The notes: generated by a model not told the origin, from the sequence alone. 64,000 bases of DNA from Tillus elongatus (GCA_964006375.1 OZ023266.1:60558946-60622945), one strand, 5' to 3'; shown: positions 1 through 11,190, counted from the first letter of the stretch. Made by a program: numbers and translations.

Positions 1-1866
1 CCGATCTCCCTCTACGAGGCCACTATCGCTAGGGGGGTGGAACCTACCATCTGTGGCTGGATCGGAAACATGCTGCACAATCGGACCATTATAACCTCAT
101 TACGGGGAGAGGTGGTCAGCGTTAGGGCTGCGAGAGGGTGTCCTCAGGGGGGCGTTCTATCCCCCCTGTTGTGGTCCCTCTTTGTGGACGACCTGCTGGC
201 TATCCTCGGACTCTGGGAGGTTGAGGTCCAGGCGTATGCGGATGATCTCGTCATAATGGTTAGAGGCAAATCTGAGGAGGAACTGTCTAGTACTCTTCAA
301 GAAGCACTAAATGTAGTCAATGATTGGTGCCGTAGGGAACAGATGTCTGTGAACCCTCGCAAAACGATCATTGTCCCGTTCACCAGAAGAAGAAGGTTGG
401 ACAAATTAAAACCACCTAATCTTATGGGGGAAAACATTCCATTTTCGGACCAAGGAAAATATCTGGGAGTTATCCTAGATAAGAAGCTCAACTGGGACAG
501 ACAGTTAGAAAATGTTATCCGCAGGGCTAAGATGTCCCTGTGGACCTGCCGGAGAATCTGTGGGAACAACTGGGGAACAAACCCCCAACAGATGTACTGG
601 CTCTATGTAGTGGTTATCAGACCTATGATAACATATGGAGCCATAGTTTGGTGGCCTAAGGTACTTCGTGGTACCGCGAGGGCCAAACTGGCTCATCTAC
701 AGAGACAAGCATGTCTGATGATAACGGGAGCGATAAGCACCGCACCATCAGTCGCTCTGGAGGTCCTCAATATTCCCCCACTTCACATATGGTTGGAGAG
801 GGTGGCGAGGTGGACAACGTACAGATTAATACAAACGGCAGATAACATGCCGAGGGAAGTCAGTCTGAGGGGGTCCGGACTCCTTGATGACAGTGATTGT
901 CACAGGATTCTGGGAATGGTCTCGGACTTGATGCCTACAAAAATCAGCAGAGATCTGTCTTTCAAGACCGTCCTCCCTGAAAGGGAGGACTGGGACCGGA
1001 ACCAATCGACCCTGTTGAGAGCGGACCTCTGCTGGTACTCTGACGGCTCCAAAACCAATATGGGAGTAGGAGCCGGCGCATATGGGGGCAGCACCGATGC
1101 TAGATTATCAGCTAGCCTCGGCAAGTACGCAACCATACACCAGGCAGAAGTTTATGCCACCGAGATGTGTGCAAGGGAAAGCTTAAAAGACCCATGCACA
1201 AACAAATCGATAAAGATATATGCAGATAGCCAAGCTGCAATAAAGGCTCTTGGATCCTACCGGTCCAATTCAAAGACGGTATGGAGTTGTAAATCTGCCC
1301 TTAACGAATTGGGCAGCTGTAATGAGGTGTCGCTGGTCTGGATACCGGGTCACTCGGACCATGATGGCAACGTTGCGGCAGACGCGCTTGCCAGGAGTGG
1401 TGCCCAGTGTGACTTTGTCGGACCAGAACCGGTGCTGGGAATAACATCTTGCACAGCAAAACGCACCTTAAAGACCTGGACAGATAGAAGGACAATTCAA
1501 TATTGGCAAAATCTTCCAGGATTAGCTCACTCTAAGGCCTTCATAAATGGCCTGTCTGAGTCAAGCGCTAAGAAACTTCTAGAGTTGAACAGACAACAAC
1601 TGAGTACTCTAGTCGGCCTGTATACAGGACACTGTCGCTTGCGGCATCACATGCACCGTATTGGGATCGGTCAGGAGACCGAGTGCCGGCTGTGTATGGA
1701 GAATGACGAAACAGCAGAGCACGTGCTGTGTTCCTGTCCGGCAGCGGATAGGACTAGACACCTGCTCTTTGGCAAGGTAAAGCTTGCTCCAGAGGATCTG
1801 GATCAACTTTCGCCCGCAAAGGTTATCGACATCTGTAGGAGGCTGGATTTGTTGGGCGAAATATAG
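1..1866 (+). CDS. Non-LTR retrotransposon ORF2, 3' half (reverse transcriptase + RNase H), open at left edge
   Basis: The frame is open from base 1 to the TAG at 1864-1866, so the 5' end lies outside the window. The reverse transcriptase palm is visible: a GCPQGGVLSPLLW block (about 145-190) and the catalytic AYADD (about 232-246). The thumb follows, then a full RNase H domain (about 1020-1400) with acidic residues in WYSDGSK, AEVYA, YADSQAA and the motif VWIPGHSDHDGN. The C-terminus has a Cys/His zinc-binding block, CRLCMENDETAEHVLCSCP. RT followed by RNase H and this finger is the layout of R1/LOA/I-group elements that copy themselves by target-primed reverse transcription. There are no stops or frameshifts in 620 codons and its base composition is more GC-rich than the surroundings, so the copy looks fairly young. 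Motif A of the RT and the endonuclease are outside the window. The exact clade is not assigned. Confidence 0.88.
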   Translation, partial: PISLYEATIARGVEPTICGWIGNMLHNRTIITSLRGEVVSVRAARGCPQGGVLSPLLWSLFVDDLLAILGLWEVEVQAYADDLVIMVRGKSEEELSSTLQEALNVVNDWCRREQMSVNPRKTIIVPFTRRRRLDKLKPPNLMGENIPFSDQGKYLGVILDKKLNWDRQLENVIRRAKMSLWTCRRICGNNWGTNPQQMYWLYVVVIRPMITYGAIVWWPKVLRGTARAKLAHLQRQACLMITGAISTAPSVALEVLNIPPLHIWLERVARWTTYRLIQTADNMPREVSLRGSGLLDDSDCHRILGMVSDLMPTKISRDLSFKTVLPEREDWDRNQSTLLRADLCWYSDGSKTNMGVGAGAYGGSTDARLSASLGKYATIHQAEVYATEMCARESLKDPCTNKSIKIYADSQAAIKALGSYRSNSKTVWSCKSALNELGSCNEVSLVWIPGHSDHDGNVAADALARSGAQCDFVGPEPVLGITSCTAKRTLKTWTDRRTIQYWQNLPGLAHSKAFINGLSESSAKKLLELNRQQLSTLVGLYTGHCRLRHHMHRIGIGQETECRLCMENDETAEHVLCSCPAADRTRHLLFGKVKLAPEDLDQLSPAKVIDICRRLDLLGEI

Positions 1867-1950
1867 ACATTAGGCGTGAGCCACAATAGACCTTATGGTC
1901 GCGGTGGAGGGACCGATATGGACCACTCACAATCTAACCTAACCTAACCT
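1867..1950 (+). mobile_element. 3' UTR and CTAAC-repeat tail of the first non-LTR element
   Basis: A short 3' UTR follows the stop codon and ends in about three and a half CTAAC units (1934-1950) instead of a poly(A) run. Sequence after 1950 is ordinary AT-rich DNA. Some R1/I-group elements end in short tandem repeats. This unit is also the complement of the insect telomere repeat TTAGG. Confidence 0.6.
1934..1950 (+). repeat. (CTAAC)n, telomere-like pentamer
   Basis: Three and a half perfect copies of CTAAC (TTAGG on the other strand) form the extreme 3' end of the retrotransposon. Confidence 0.75.
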
Positions 1951-2119
1951 ACTCTATAAAATGTCATTTCCTAGTATAATAAGTAGATGGCTGGGTTGAC
2001 TTACATGACAACGGAATTGCCAATTATAGGTGCCGTGTGTTGGGGAAAAATGGTGGCACCTTTATTTTGCAATGCACTAGATAGTTCTATTGCCAATGCC
2101 TGGAAAATTTAAAATATTG

Positions 2120-2286
2120 TCAACAAAATCAAAATATCTCGAATAGATTTCAAATCTTACATAGCCTTACGTCTTTAAAAAACTGATAGGAAATGAAGAG
2201 ATTCCGACTTTTGAATTTTGAAAAATTTCTTCAAATGAGCGCTAATTAGGCCCCCCAGAACACATATCCGGGGTCAGTTTCAATTT

Positions 2287-2379
<93 letters not shown>

Positions 2380-2860
2380 CACACCGATAACTCAAAAAAT
2401 AATAAATAATAGGCCGATTTTGATTAAATTTGGTGAATACCGTCCTTTTGCAAATGGCTTGGAAAAGCTCGTGAGCCAAGAAAATCGGCCTAGGTTTTCC
2501 CGGAAAATTTTGTGTTTTCTTTCGAAAAAAAATTATATCTCCGGAATTAACAAGGTAAGCGAAACAAAATTTGGTACGCTGGTTAACATCCTTATAGGTA
2601 AGTCACCTACCAAAATTTAGCTATGTAGGTCAAAGACAAAAAAGTTATGGGCATTTAAAGAAAAATACATTGGGGTTTTCCTCAAAACGTCAAAGTTGCG
2701 ATTTAAAACGTCAAAATTGGCAACATTTAGGCAAAGAACTTGAATCTAATACGGACTATGGAAATAAAATGTCTCAAGAAGAATGTTTTACAAACCCTGA
2801 AGTCTTAGTTTCAACCATCATTGTCCTTCATTTTACTAAACTATTTTTAGAAAATTCTAT
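2120..2860 (+). mobile_element. Dispersed (AT)n-core element, copy 1
   Basis: A left module at about 2190-2285 (it includes CCCCCCAGAACACATATCC and GGGGTCAGTTT) is followed by an (AT)n tract. A right module then starts CACCGATAACTCAAAAAATA and runs to the CATTGTCCTTCATTTTAC block near 2820. Both modules recur around other (AT)n tracts at 20.4-21.2, 24.0-24.4 and 62.6-63.7 kb, sometimes inverted. There is no convincing coding capacity. The class is unknown. The copy sits upstream of the first visible Cfap58 exon. Confidence 0.6.
2289..2377. repeat. (AT)n microsatellite, about 89 bp
   Basis: Uninterrupted AT dinucleotides between the left and right modules of the dispersed (AT)n-core element. 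Confidence 0.97.
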
Positions 2861-2920
2861 TTTTTTTAAAATAACTATTATGTTAACTTGGTTAAAATTC
2901 AACCAGTGTTTTACCTCTAG

Positions 2921-3017
2921 GGTGGAGGTAGACAATGCTATAGACCACATAAAGACCCTAAAAGAAGAGATAGCAGAGATGCTTGAAGAGGAAAAACGCC
3001 TTCACAAAGTGATACAT
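2921..3017 (+). CDS. Cfap58: Cfap58 exon A (internal exon, first one in window)
   Basis: The exon is preceded by the acceptor TTTTACCTCTAG and followed by the donor GTAAGT. Its first base completes a codon. The rest reads VEVDNAIDHIKTLKEEIAEM and continues into RLHKVIH, a charged coiled-coil segment, ending on a complete codon. Joined to the next exon it gives ...RLHKVIH-ENDRTIRQQ..., which resembles CFAP58 (CCDC147) just ahead of its conserved RDILGSQLVRRNDE block. CFAP58 is a coiled-coil protein of cilia and sperm flagella involved in axoneme and mid-piece organisation. Earlier exons must lie left of the window. The identity rests mainly on the downstream exons; this exon alone would be hard to name. 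Confidence 0.72.
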
Positions 3018-3537
3018 GTAAGTTATTTTTAATTTTTGGATTATATTTGTTATTATTTGTTTGTTTTAAGTTCTCAATTTTCTCAAAATTCTCAATATTC
3101 ATCAATTCATAAACACTATACCTACAACCACTGAAAACTGTTTTGTAATTATAAAAATACAAAAGAATCAGAGCATCTAAGTTTACTAACTTGTATGTGC
3201 ACTGAAATATTAGAAAACATTAAAATACCACAACAAAAAAATAAAATAAGTCCTAAAATATGTTCCGCGTATCCTATCTTACCCCAATCCTTCTCTATGA
3301 TCCCCCCCCCCTCTCCGTTTACAAGCGATGATGTTTGGTGTTTTTGATATTGATCTTTCTAACTAAAATATTTTCAATTAGTCTGCACTTCCGGTTATAC
3401 CGGAAGTCGACGTAAACTTTATTTTCTTCTTAAATAGAGCACCCTGTATATTATTAGCTTTTTGAATTACACGTTTAATTTAAGGGCCACTTGACAACAT
3501 ATTCAGCTTGTTCGTACCCTTTCGGATTTATTCGCCA

Positions 3538-5570
3538 ACAATCCAATATCTGTAAGGCAATTCATGTTTTGATTTCAAAGTTATTTTAACGTAAAGTCGC
3601 TAAATCTTCAAGTACCGTAAACCCCTTTACTGCATTTCTAATTTGTACGTTGAAATTCAATATATGTTTGCCATGGAAAACTACCTCGCATTATTACTGA
3701 ACAAATATTTCCTGGAACGAAATAAGCGTTGAAAATATACGTTAGGAATATTCGAGAAAAAAATATTGTTTATCTTGGAAATCCGTTGACAATGTTAAAA
3801 GAACCTTGGGTACAAGTTTATTTTCAATGTTGAGAGGAGTCGAGACAATATCTGCAACTCTGTCACGGAATTGGCCTTAAAGCACTGAACTATAGGCAAG
3901 GGATGTATGTGGTAAGGGGAAGATAATTTGAATCTCAACGGAAACAGACGTTAGCTAGAGAAGAGTCGACACTGGCACGTTGCCGCGTGGGCACCTTTCA
4001 ATTGCGGTGGTTAAACTTTATCTTAAAAATGGGCGATGAAAACCTTTCTGTTATCTATACTACCTAATAACAGTGATTGTTTAAATTCATTTGAGTGTCT
4101 TTTGAATTTAAATAAACGCCGTGTTTAGCATAAAAACGCAAGTTAACAGTGATCCTTTGTTTCCGAGCTGATGTATTTCCTACGTTAATCAGAAAGAGTT
4201 CCTAAATATTACCGAAGTTTGAGTCAGTTGGCAGTGAATTTCACTTGAGCCAATTCACGTTTTAATTGCGAATTGCAAAGTTTCCGTCAAGCGAATTCAA
4301 AACATTGACATAGTTGTCAAATGGTCTCATAGTATTGGATCAACAGAATCCACCGGCCCAGTAACCGCTAATGGGAAGCGCCAATCATTCTCTCCAGCAT
4401 TCCCTCTTTTATTGAAGTTTGTGAGCTTGTGTCAGGCACTGATAGCTGATCCCAGTTGGAAAGCATCTTCCTAGGGTCATCAGGCAACTCAATGCAGGAG
4501 GACTTGGTGAGTGGAAATAAATCCTATCTCTATAAACCAGCAGAATTTCCCCAGCATCAATTTAATATTTGAAGACTTACAACTTGAACTTTCCAAAATA
4601 ACGTAATTAACTTGAACCAAAATAGTGTCAGCGAAGTGCTGTCAGAATAACTGTAAATTTCCTGTTTAATCTTCAGAATTTTGTCAATTTTGTAAATTTA
4701 AACACATAGTTCTTAAAGTTGTGATTAGCAAATTTTGTTTGTAAAATATCTGACCTGTATATTCTTTTTAATATCTCTCATTCTCAATAATTAATGTAGA
4801 AATTTCACATAGGAATATATTGTTTTAAATGGAGCCTCACTCAAAAACAGGCCAGTTAACTAATTGAAATATTAATCAAATTGATTGACAAACGTCAAGT
4901 GATTTACCTAGTAAATTGTGTTTGCTTTTGAGCTGTAAAATACAGCATTTCATTTTATATATAAACCTCAAGTGGCTAACATTAATATTTTAGTAACATG
5001 CAACCATCTTTATGTTATTGTTTTGTCATATGTATGTGAATTGATAATTTCTTTTTCTTGAAGTTCTTGCTACTTATTTGATTTCTATTTGTGTGCAATT
5101 AATGTTTATTTGAGATTTACCAACCATTTTTATTTCATTTTGTTTGCTATCCCAAATTTAATTTATATGAATAAATGTAATACTTTGTTATATTAACATA
5201 TCTGTTTGATTGAAGAGAAATTTCTCCCTACTATCTCCTTTCTTTTGGCGTCTGCACAAACAATTAATTCTAACTAACGATTATCTAGATATATAAATTT
5301 CTATATAACCTGGCACTAGTCTGGGGCGCCCACAAATATAGGACTCCAGGCAGTGCCAAACAAACAAAGGAAGAGAACGTGACTATCAAACTATATCCAG
5401 ATCTGTCAACCTCCTAAAAAGTGCTGCTAATCTTAATAAATATGATAATTTGATAGATAGATATTTTAGACAATCGTGACCTCACTATTGAGCAGATATA
5501 TATCCACCTGAGGTCAATCATAATATACCACGGTTCTCTAGTCTTGTTTGTCTTTGAAGGAGGTTACACA
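3538..5570. mobile_element. Unclassified 2.0-kb insertion in the left arm of the mariner-type element
   Basis: This segment interrupts an otherwise continuous inverted terminal repeat, so it is an insertion. No long reading frame is present. Near 5310-5365 is a short inverted pair, CTGGCACT and AGTGCCA, around GGGGCGCCCAC, which recalls a retrotransposon LTR/primer-site junction. I could not find matching LTRs or a clear target duplication. Confidence 0.4.
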
Positions 5571-6146
5571 TTTTGTAGAAAAATTACGATTGGAGCGCTT
5601 TAGAAACATTTTGATATCTATAAAGACCTGCAAGGTAGAAACATGCTGTTTTCACTGTCCCATAGGGCGTAAAAATTCCTAGATAGTGTTGTAAACACAA
5701 TACAATTTTAGGATAACTGTTATTTATACGTGTCTCCTATAGTTTTCTTTGAAAATTGATTTGAAAATAGTAATTGTTAGCGGGGCGATGCCATTTTTTT
5801 TTGTACGCAACAACAAAAAATACAGTAGAAACAAAAATATTTCACGTTTAAGTTAAAAATTATAATAAAGAAATACTGTTACTGTGTTTGAAAATTATGT
5901 ATTTAAATTATTGTAAAAATTTCTAAAGTGATATTATTACCTTACACAATCTTATAATTCCTCGAAGTATTACTACAACACGAGTGACAAAACAACTCAC
6001 GCCTTCTAAACTAGTAACTGCTCAAAATGTTGTCCATTAACACTCAAACATTTTAACATTCGTGTCGTAACACCGGTAGTGGTTGCTGACAGAATCTCAT
6101 TCCCGTCTAACTCTTCAAACGCCCTTCTTACTCTGATTTCTAGTTC

Positions 6147-7025
6147 TTAGCGTAAATTGACGGACGTTTCATATACTGTGGTTTTTATCTTTCCCCAAAG
6201 ATCGAAATTAAGCGGGGTGAGATCTGGACTTCTTTCGGGCCATATCCAGGGATCGCACTTTCCAATCCATATATCTTTAAATAGATCGTCGAGTGTGTTA
6301 GATAGTTCTCGTGTAGAGTGAGAAGGAGCTCCGTCATGTTGATACCAACAAGTTCTATATTCTGAAAATGGTGAATTATCTAAAAGGTCTGTAACTGTTG
6401 TTCTTAATATTTCCATGTAACGAGTAGAAGTTAAGGTTCCATCACAAATATGATAGTAAAAGTTATTACCTTTCAATAAACAAAACACATTGAAACTAAA
6501 TTATACTTGAAATCCCATTTCCCTAATAGCGTGAGGGTTTTGATTTGCCCAAACATGACTGTTATGTCTATTTAAAACTCCTTCACAAGAAAATTTCGAT
6601 TCGTCAGCCCATATAATTTTTTTAAAAAGTCATCATCTCCTTGAATGTGAATTAACATTATTTCACAAAACTCGACCCTTTTACTGGCCTCTTCTGGATG
6701 CAGAGCTTGCACTAAAGTAAACTTGTAGCTATGCATTTTGCGCTTCCACATGATTCTTTCTACAGAGGAGTAAGGAATACCTATTTCGTTCACTGCAGTG
6801 TAAATAGAGGTATGTGGATATGCTTCGATATAACCCGGGGAAGTTATTTCGTTATCTATATCTCCAGTCACTGTACTGGGATTAACTTTGGGTGCTTTAG
6901 AAGCAACAAATTCTAGGAAAGTTAACTCAATTCTTCTAAACTTCTTTTAACTCCCGGGTGGCAGATTAGGATATAACTCATTAAACCTTCTGCGCGTCCT
7001 ACTAATAATTCGGTTACATTCTCAA
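6147..7025 (-). pseudogene. Tc1/mariner-superfamily transposase remnant (DD36D type)
   Basis: Read from 7025 down to 6147 in shifting frames. The N-terminal part (6572-6871 and upstream) is the DNA-binding side and includes WKRKMHSYK and EEASKRVEFCE. A frame change near 6600 exposes the first catalytic Asp (WADESKF). The second Asp is in YQHDGAPSHS and the third in WPERSPDLTPLNF, with 36 residues between the last two. The family normally ends in a similar LWG motif, here LWGKIKTTVY. At least two frameshifts or stops make it non-functional. It lies between the long inverted termini at 3341-7909. The spacing equals that of the element at 58.3-60.2 kb, so the two belong to one lineage. Confidence 0.8.
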
Positions 7026-8138
7026 TGGATGTAAAATAAATTTAAATAATCTGCATTGGAACAATGATTTTCCATGTTAAGTGTGAACATTAATACACTG
7101 ACATTTATCGAATAATTTAGAATGACAAGATGTAACATAAATTGTTCATCATTGCACACGTTCAACCACAGTATAAAAACATTATGCTGTGTTATGTTTT
7201 TGAATGTCTCTAAATACCTCAAAAACTGTGCTTTTTAGCTATAGGAAATACCCAACAGAGGTCGAAAAGTTATCAAAAAAGGAATCGGTTGGAACTACAA
7301 GTTACTGTATGTCCCTTTTAAAATAAGACACTCATTAAAGGCAGAAGTAGCGAAGGTTTGCGCCACCCCTCTAACAATTACTATTTTCAAATCAATTTTC
7401 AAAGAAAACAATAGGAGAAAGGTATAGGGTAATGTATACTTAAAAGATAGGGAATTTAACGCTGAATTAGATGCTGGGGATATATGGGCACCGTTCCATT
7501 AAAATAAATCAAGTTATCTATGATTGAAAATTTTCAAATTCAAATGTATGTTATAAATAACAGTTATGTTAAAATCGTATTGTGTTTACAAAACTATGTA
7601 GGAATTTTTACGCTCTATGTGACAGTGAAAACTGCATGTGTCTATCTTGCATGTCTTTAAAGATATCGGATTTCTAATTTCTTCAATCGTAATTTTTTCT
7701 ACAAAATGGCGAATAAATCCGAAACGGTACGTACTAGCCCGAATTTGTTGTCATCAAGTGGCCCTTAAATTGAACGTGTAATTCATAAAGTTAATAATAT
7801 TCAGTGTGTTATATTTAAGAAAATAAAATTTATGTCGACTTACGGTATAACCGGAAGTGCAGACTAATTAAAATCATTTTAGTTAGAAAGATCAATATCA
7901 AAAACGTGCGAATACCAATTATCAGAATTCAAATACATGTATTTCTCCAGAAACCACCGTGAAACACCCTGTATATACACTCCCACACCCACGCACGCTT
8001 AACAAACTGGTATATACTACACATTCCAACCAACGCACACGTACCTACACATCCATACATACCATTTTACACCTCCCTGTATAACACTGATTCTATATTT
8101 GTGACTTCCATGATTATGAGATTCTCTGTTAAAATGCG

Positions 8139-8394
8139 TATACTCAATTACAGATACCACATACAATCCCAATGCATTCAGTATATTCGTGTTTTCATTA
8201 TAGAGTAAATTTGTATGATAATCAAGTCTTTTGTTAAATATTGTCCTGATAATGAAATGCTGCGTCACCTTTAGTGGAGCAAGTGTTGCCTGATAGGCTG
8301 ATCCCCAGCATAATATGCCGTATCGTAAAATATATGAAACTAGGCAGTTATAAATAATCATCAGTATTTTGATATTTAAAACACCCTTCAGCAT
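8139..8394 (-). pseudogene. Jockey/CR1-like reverse transcriptase C-terminal fragment
   Basis: The minus strand reads IYNCLVSYILRYGILCWGSA and PLKVTQHFIIRTIFNKRLDY, the thumb region that follows the catalytic motifs in jockey/CR1-type reverse transcriptases. The frame is closed by a stop just upstream (about 8397), and the reading after about residue 85 is no longer element-like. It is a small dead fragment. Confidence 0.68.
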
Positions 8395-8517
8395 CTAGAA
8401 CATATGTATAAGCTTACGCAGTCTGGTGTATACAAGTTTTTTCCCCTCAGGGCTCGTCCGCGGCCTTGCCGCCCCGATAGCACTGCAACCTTTGGTTGAT
8501 TGTGCATACCCTTAGTC

Positions 8518-9408
8518 TTACTCCACCCATTCCAAAATCACTGTGCCTTGAACTAGTCTGCAGAGCGATTGGTAGGGTGAAGTTTTATATTGCTCTGTCT
8601 CCGGTCTAGACTGACCGTAGATCAGTTGTCTTTTGCGGTCCAGAGCTTTACACTCGCACAAGATGTGCTGGGCTGATTCCTCCCCCTCGCCACAGAGTCT
8701 GCATGCGAGGTCCCCTTCGAACCGCCCTATTTGATGCAGGTGTTTCTTGACGGCCATGTGTCCCGTCAAGAGACCTGTTATGTTTCTGAGCTGTCCTCTA
8801 CTAAGCAGCTCCACAGCTCTCTTTGAACTGGGTTCGTCAATTATTGACTTCCCATGTCTGAGCCCTGGACAGTCCGTCCAGTACACCTTGTGTTGGTTTC
8901 TGACCCAGGACTTAATGGCTTCCCTGGCAGTGCTCTTTGACACGCCCAGAGCCGGTTCTGGTCCCATAAATGGTTCTGCTGACCCTCTCTTCGCTAGACT
9001 GTCAGCTTCTTCATTGCCTTTGACCCCCGAGTGACCCGGCACCCAGATGGAGGTCACCTCATTCTGCCCAGCCAGGTCGCTCGTCTCGTCTCGGCACTCA
9101 CTCACCAGCCAGGAATTTACCCGTGGGCTACTTAGTGCCTTAAGGGCTGCCTGGCTGTCTGTGGCTATGAGGATCCGCTTGTTGGTGTAGCCCATCCTCT
9201 TGTTCTCCCGCACACAGTGCAGGGTGGCGTACATCTCGGCCTGAAACACCGTTACATGGGCTCCGAGGGAAATACTATGACTTACCCTCGGTCCTTCCGA
9301 GTAAACACCTGCTCCCATCCCACGCTCCCCGCCGGATCCGTCCGTGAACCAGACGAGCGCGTCCCGTGGTATGCCCGGCGTCTCCTCTCGCCTAACATGT
9401 ATACATGT
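8518..9408 (-). pseudogene. Non-LTR retrotransposon RNase H and C-terminal zinc-finger fragment
   Basis: One open frame from about 9408 to the stop at 8518. RNase H is complete: WFTDGSGG (just upstream of 9318), QAEMYA, ATDSQAALKA and SIWVPGHSGVKGNEEADSLA. The Cys/His block CRLCGEGEESAQHILCEC follows, as in the element at 1-1866. A stop lies upstream near 9430 and the reverse transcriptase is missing, so this is a 5'-truncated copy. It is clearly GC-richer than its surroundings. The 3' end has no CTAAC tail, so it is a different family from the first element. Confidence 0.82.
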
Positions 9409-9815
9409 TAATGGTATTTCATACGATGATCAACCACAACATCGAAATATTTTGCCTGTCACTCGGTTTATGCAGGAAACGTTTTAAACATAATACATTT
9501 TGATTAAATATTCAATGAAAGGCTTCTTCCAGACAATAAAATTTTTATTAAAATCCCAAATGGGATTTTCCCGGCGCACGTTCCTTTTGATTATTTGCGG
9601 CCTGCTAAAGCTATCCCCCAACCTGACAAGCTGCTTTCGTTATGTTTCTTAAAAAAATTGAGTTATTGACATCTAAGGAAATTTTGCGAAAATTCGCTAC
9701 TATAATGTACTTCCTGCGTCCTCGCTTTTCATAGGTATTTTGCATTTAATCTTCATTATATTCATTGCTAATACTGAGTAAAGCTTGGACTCTGTGATGA
9801 GCACTGAGAAGTAAA

Positions 9816-9944
9816 CTTGGAGAACCCAAATCACCACAGCGTAATCAGTGGAAAATGTTGAATCCTCTGATGACGCTAACTTTGTTAGTGAAACGATCGT
9901 TAGGTGTTTAAAAATATGTGTTGTGGTGATTTGGGTTCTCCAAG
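9816..9944 (+). mobile_element. Penelope-type terminal segment with hammerhead-like core
   Basis: A 23-bp inverted pair, CTTGGAGAACCCAAATCACC at 9816 and its complement ending at 9944, flanks CTGATGA (9867-9873), a 6-bp stem (GCTAAC/GTTAGT around TTT) and GAAAC (9890-9894). The same segment, with different stem bases, forms both ends of the Penelope-like element at 51.9-54.0 kb. Confidence 0.62.
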
Positions 9945-10127
9945 TGTACTTATTCATAGTTACTAAAAGTAGGTCAGAAAGAAAATATTTTCCTTGTCAT
10001 TTATCAGAGCCTTACGCAATTTATTAGTAATATTGATATCACTGGATCACTAAGAAAAAGCTGAAAGTTGCGTCATATTGATCAAAAGGTAATTATGTTC
10101 CAAATTGAAGCAAACCCAGTCCTAGAG

Positions 10128-10860
10128 CCATCACAATAAACAACCAAGTTATTCAAAGTAATGAGTCCTTTTCACTTGTTGGCATCTCTGTGGATCGAAA
10201 TCTCAATTGGCACCAACATGTCACATCAATTGCAAAAGCGGCTGCTAAGAAATTAGGTTTTCTCTTCCGGGCTCGCAAATACGTTTCACCAGCTAATCTC
10301 TATACTTTATATACTTCACAAATAAGACCAAACCCCGAATACTGCTCCCACATCTGGGGTGCTGCTGCCGCTTCTACACTCGCTATCCTGGACTCCATTC
10401 CGAAGAGGGCTATACGTCTCATCGGTGACCCTACCCTCACCCAAAGTCTGCCATCCCTTGCCCACCGACGTGCCGTTGGTGACCTCTCTCTCTTTTATAT
10501 ATATCTGCACGGGCACTGCTCAGAAGAGCTTTCTTCCATACCTCTACCCCAAACAGATCTACCAGGGGAACAGAGCGAATGCACCCTTTTACTGCCCAGG
10601 TCACCAGACATAGAACATCTTGTTATGCCCGCTCTTTTTTGTCCCGAGGACTTCCAATTTGTGGAATTCCTTGCCGGCACATGTTTTTCCTTCTCCCCCG
10701 AACCTTCAAGTCCAGAATTAACAAGTTGTCTCTTTCCTCCTTGTCGACACCCACGGTACGACAGTATTTAGGCTGTAAGCCCTCGTGGTGTGTTGTTGAA
10801 ATAAAAAAAATTAAAGAAAAACCTCGGCATAAACTTATAACGTCACTAGTGTCTGACATC
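10128..10860 (+). pseudogene. Non-LTR reverse transcriptase 3' fragment
   Basis: The plus strand reads VIQSNESFSLVGISVDRN, then LNWHQHVTSIAKAAAKKLGF, and LAILDSIPKRAIRLIGDPTL, the region downstream of the RT catalytic box in several insect non-LTR elements. After about 10560 the coherent C-terminus, which includes FKSRINKLSLSSLST, continues in another frame, so a frameshift separates the two. The 3' UTR ends in an A-rich stretch near 10800. A second copy, reversed, lies at 23085-23515. Confidence 0.75.
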
Positions 10861-10984
10861 TTTAAAATGTTCCAATGCCGTAGTGTACTCTATAATCTAA
10901 ATGTAGGCGGCATAAAAATAATTGCCATATAATTCGAGTGCAGGAATGCTAGGAATACGCTAAGTCAAGATTGTGAAGAACCTA

Positions 10985-11190
10985 TGACAGGCACCGATAA
11001 GTACACTCTGACAACCCAAATCACCACATTACATTTTTAAAAACCTGACTTTGTAACTGAAACGATTGTCAGGTCTTTAAACATGTGTTGTGGTGAGCAA
11101 ATGTTTCATCATCTAATCACGCTGACAGTGAAACGATCGTCAGGTCTTTAAAAATGTGTTGTGATGATTGGGGTTCCACAAATGTAGTTA
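10985..11190 (+). mobile_element. Degenerate Penelope-type terminal segments
   Basis: It contains AACCCAAATCACCACA, two runs of GAAACGAT(T/C)GTCAGGTCTTTAAA and TGTTGTG(G/A)TGA, as in the terminal segments at 9816-9944 and 51.9-54.0 kb. It lies just before Cfap58 exon B. Confidence 0.5.

Larger units (their letters stand above)
3341..7909 (-). mobile_element. Mariner-type DNA transposon with very long inverted termini, split by an insertion
   Basis: Sequence at 3341-3537 and 5571-about 5788 is the inverted complement of about 7366-7909. Shared blocks include GTCTGCACTTCCGGTTATAC, CAAGTGGCCCTTAA, GGATTTATTCGCCA and AACAATTACTATTTTCAAAT. The left arm stops at 3537 in TTCGCCA and resumes at 5571 with TTTTGTAGAA, so 3538-5570 is a later insertion. 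The right arm carries about 130 bp not found in the left. The transposase remnant lies inside on the minus strand. A precise target duplication was not found. Confidence 0.75.

Noticed and set aside
2246..2479. Open frames of alternating Ile/Tyr across the AT tracts (also near 20.0, 20.8, 29.4, 34.4 and 63.1 kb)
   Set aside because: They are translations of (AT)n microsatellites and carry no information about proteins.
5310..5365. LTR/primer-binding junction (GGGGCGCCCAC)
   Set aside because: No second LTR, no downstream polyprotein and no exact primer-site match; mentioned only as a hint for the 2-kb insertion.
9816..9944. An ordinary MITE defined by its 23-bp inverted pair
   Set aside because: The same unit forms the terminal repeats of a Penelope-like element at 51.9-54.0 kb, which explains it better. 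No target duplication was seen.
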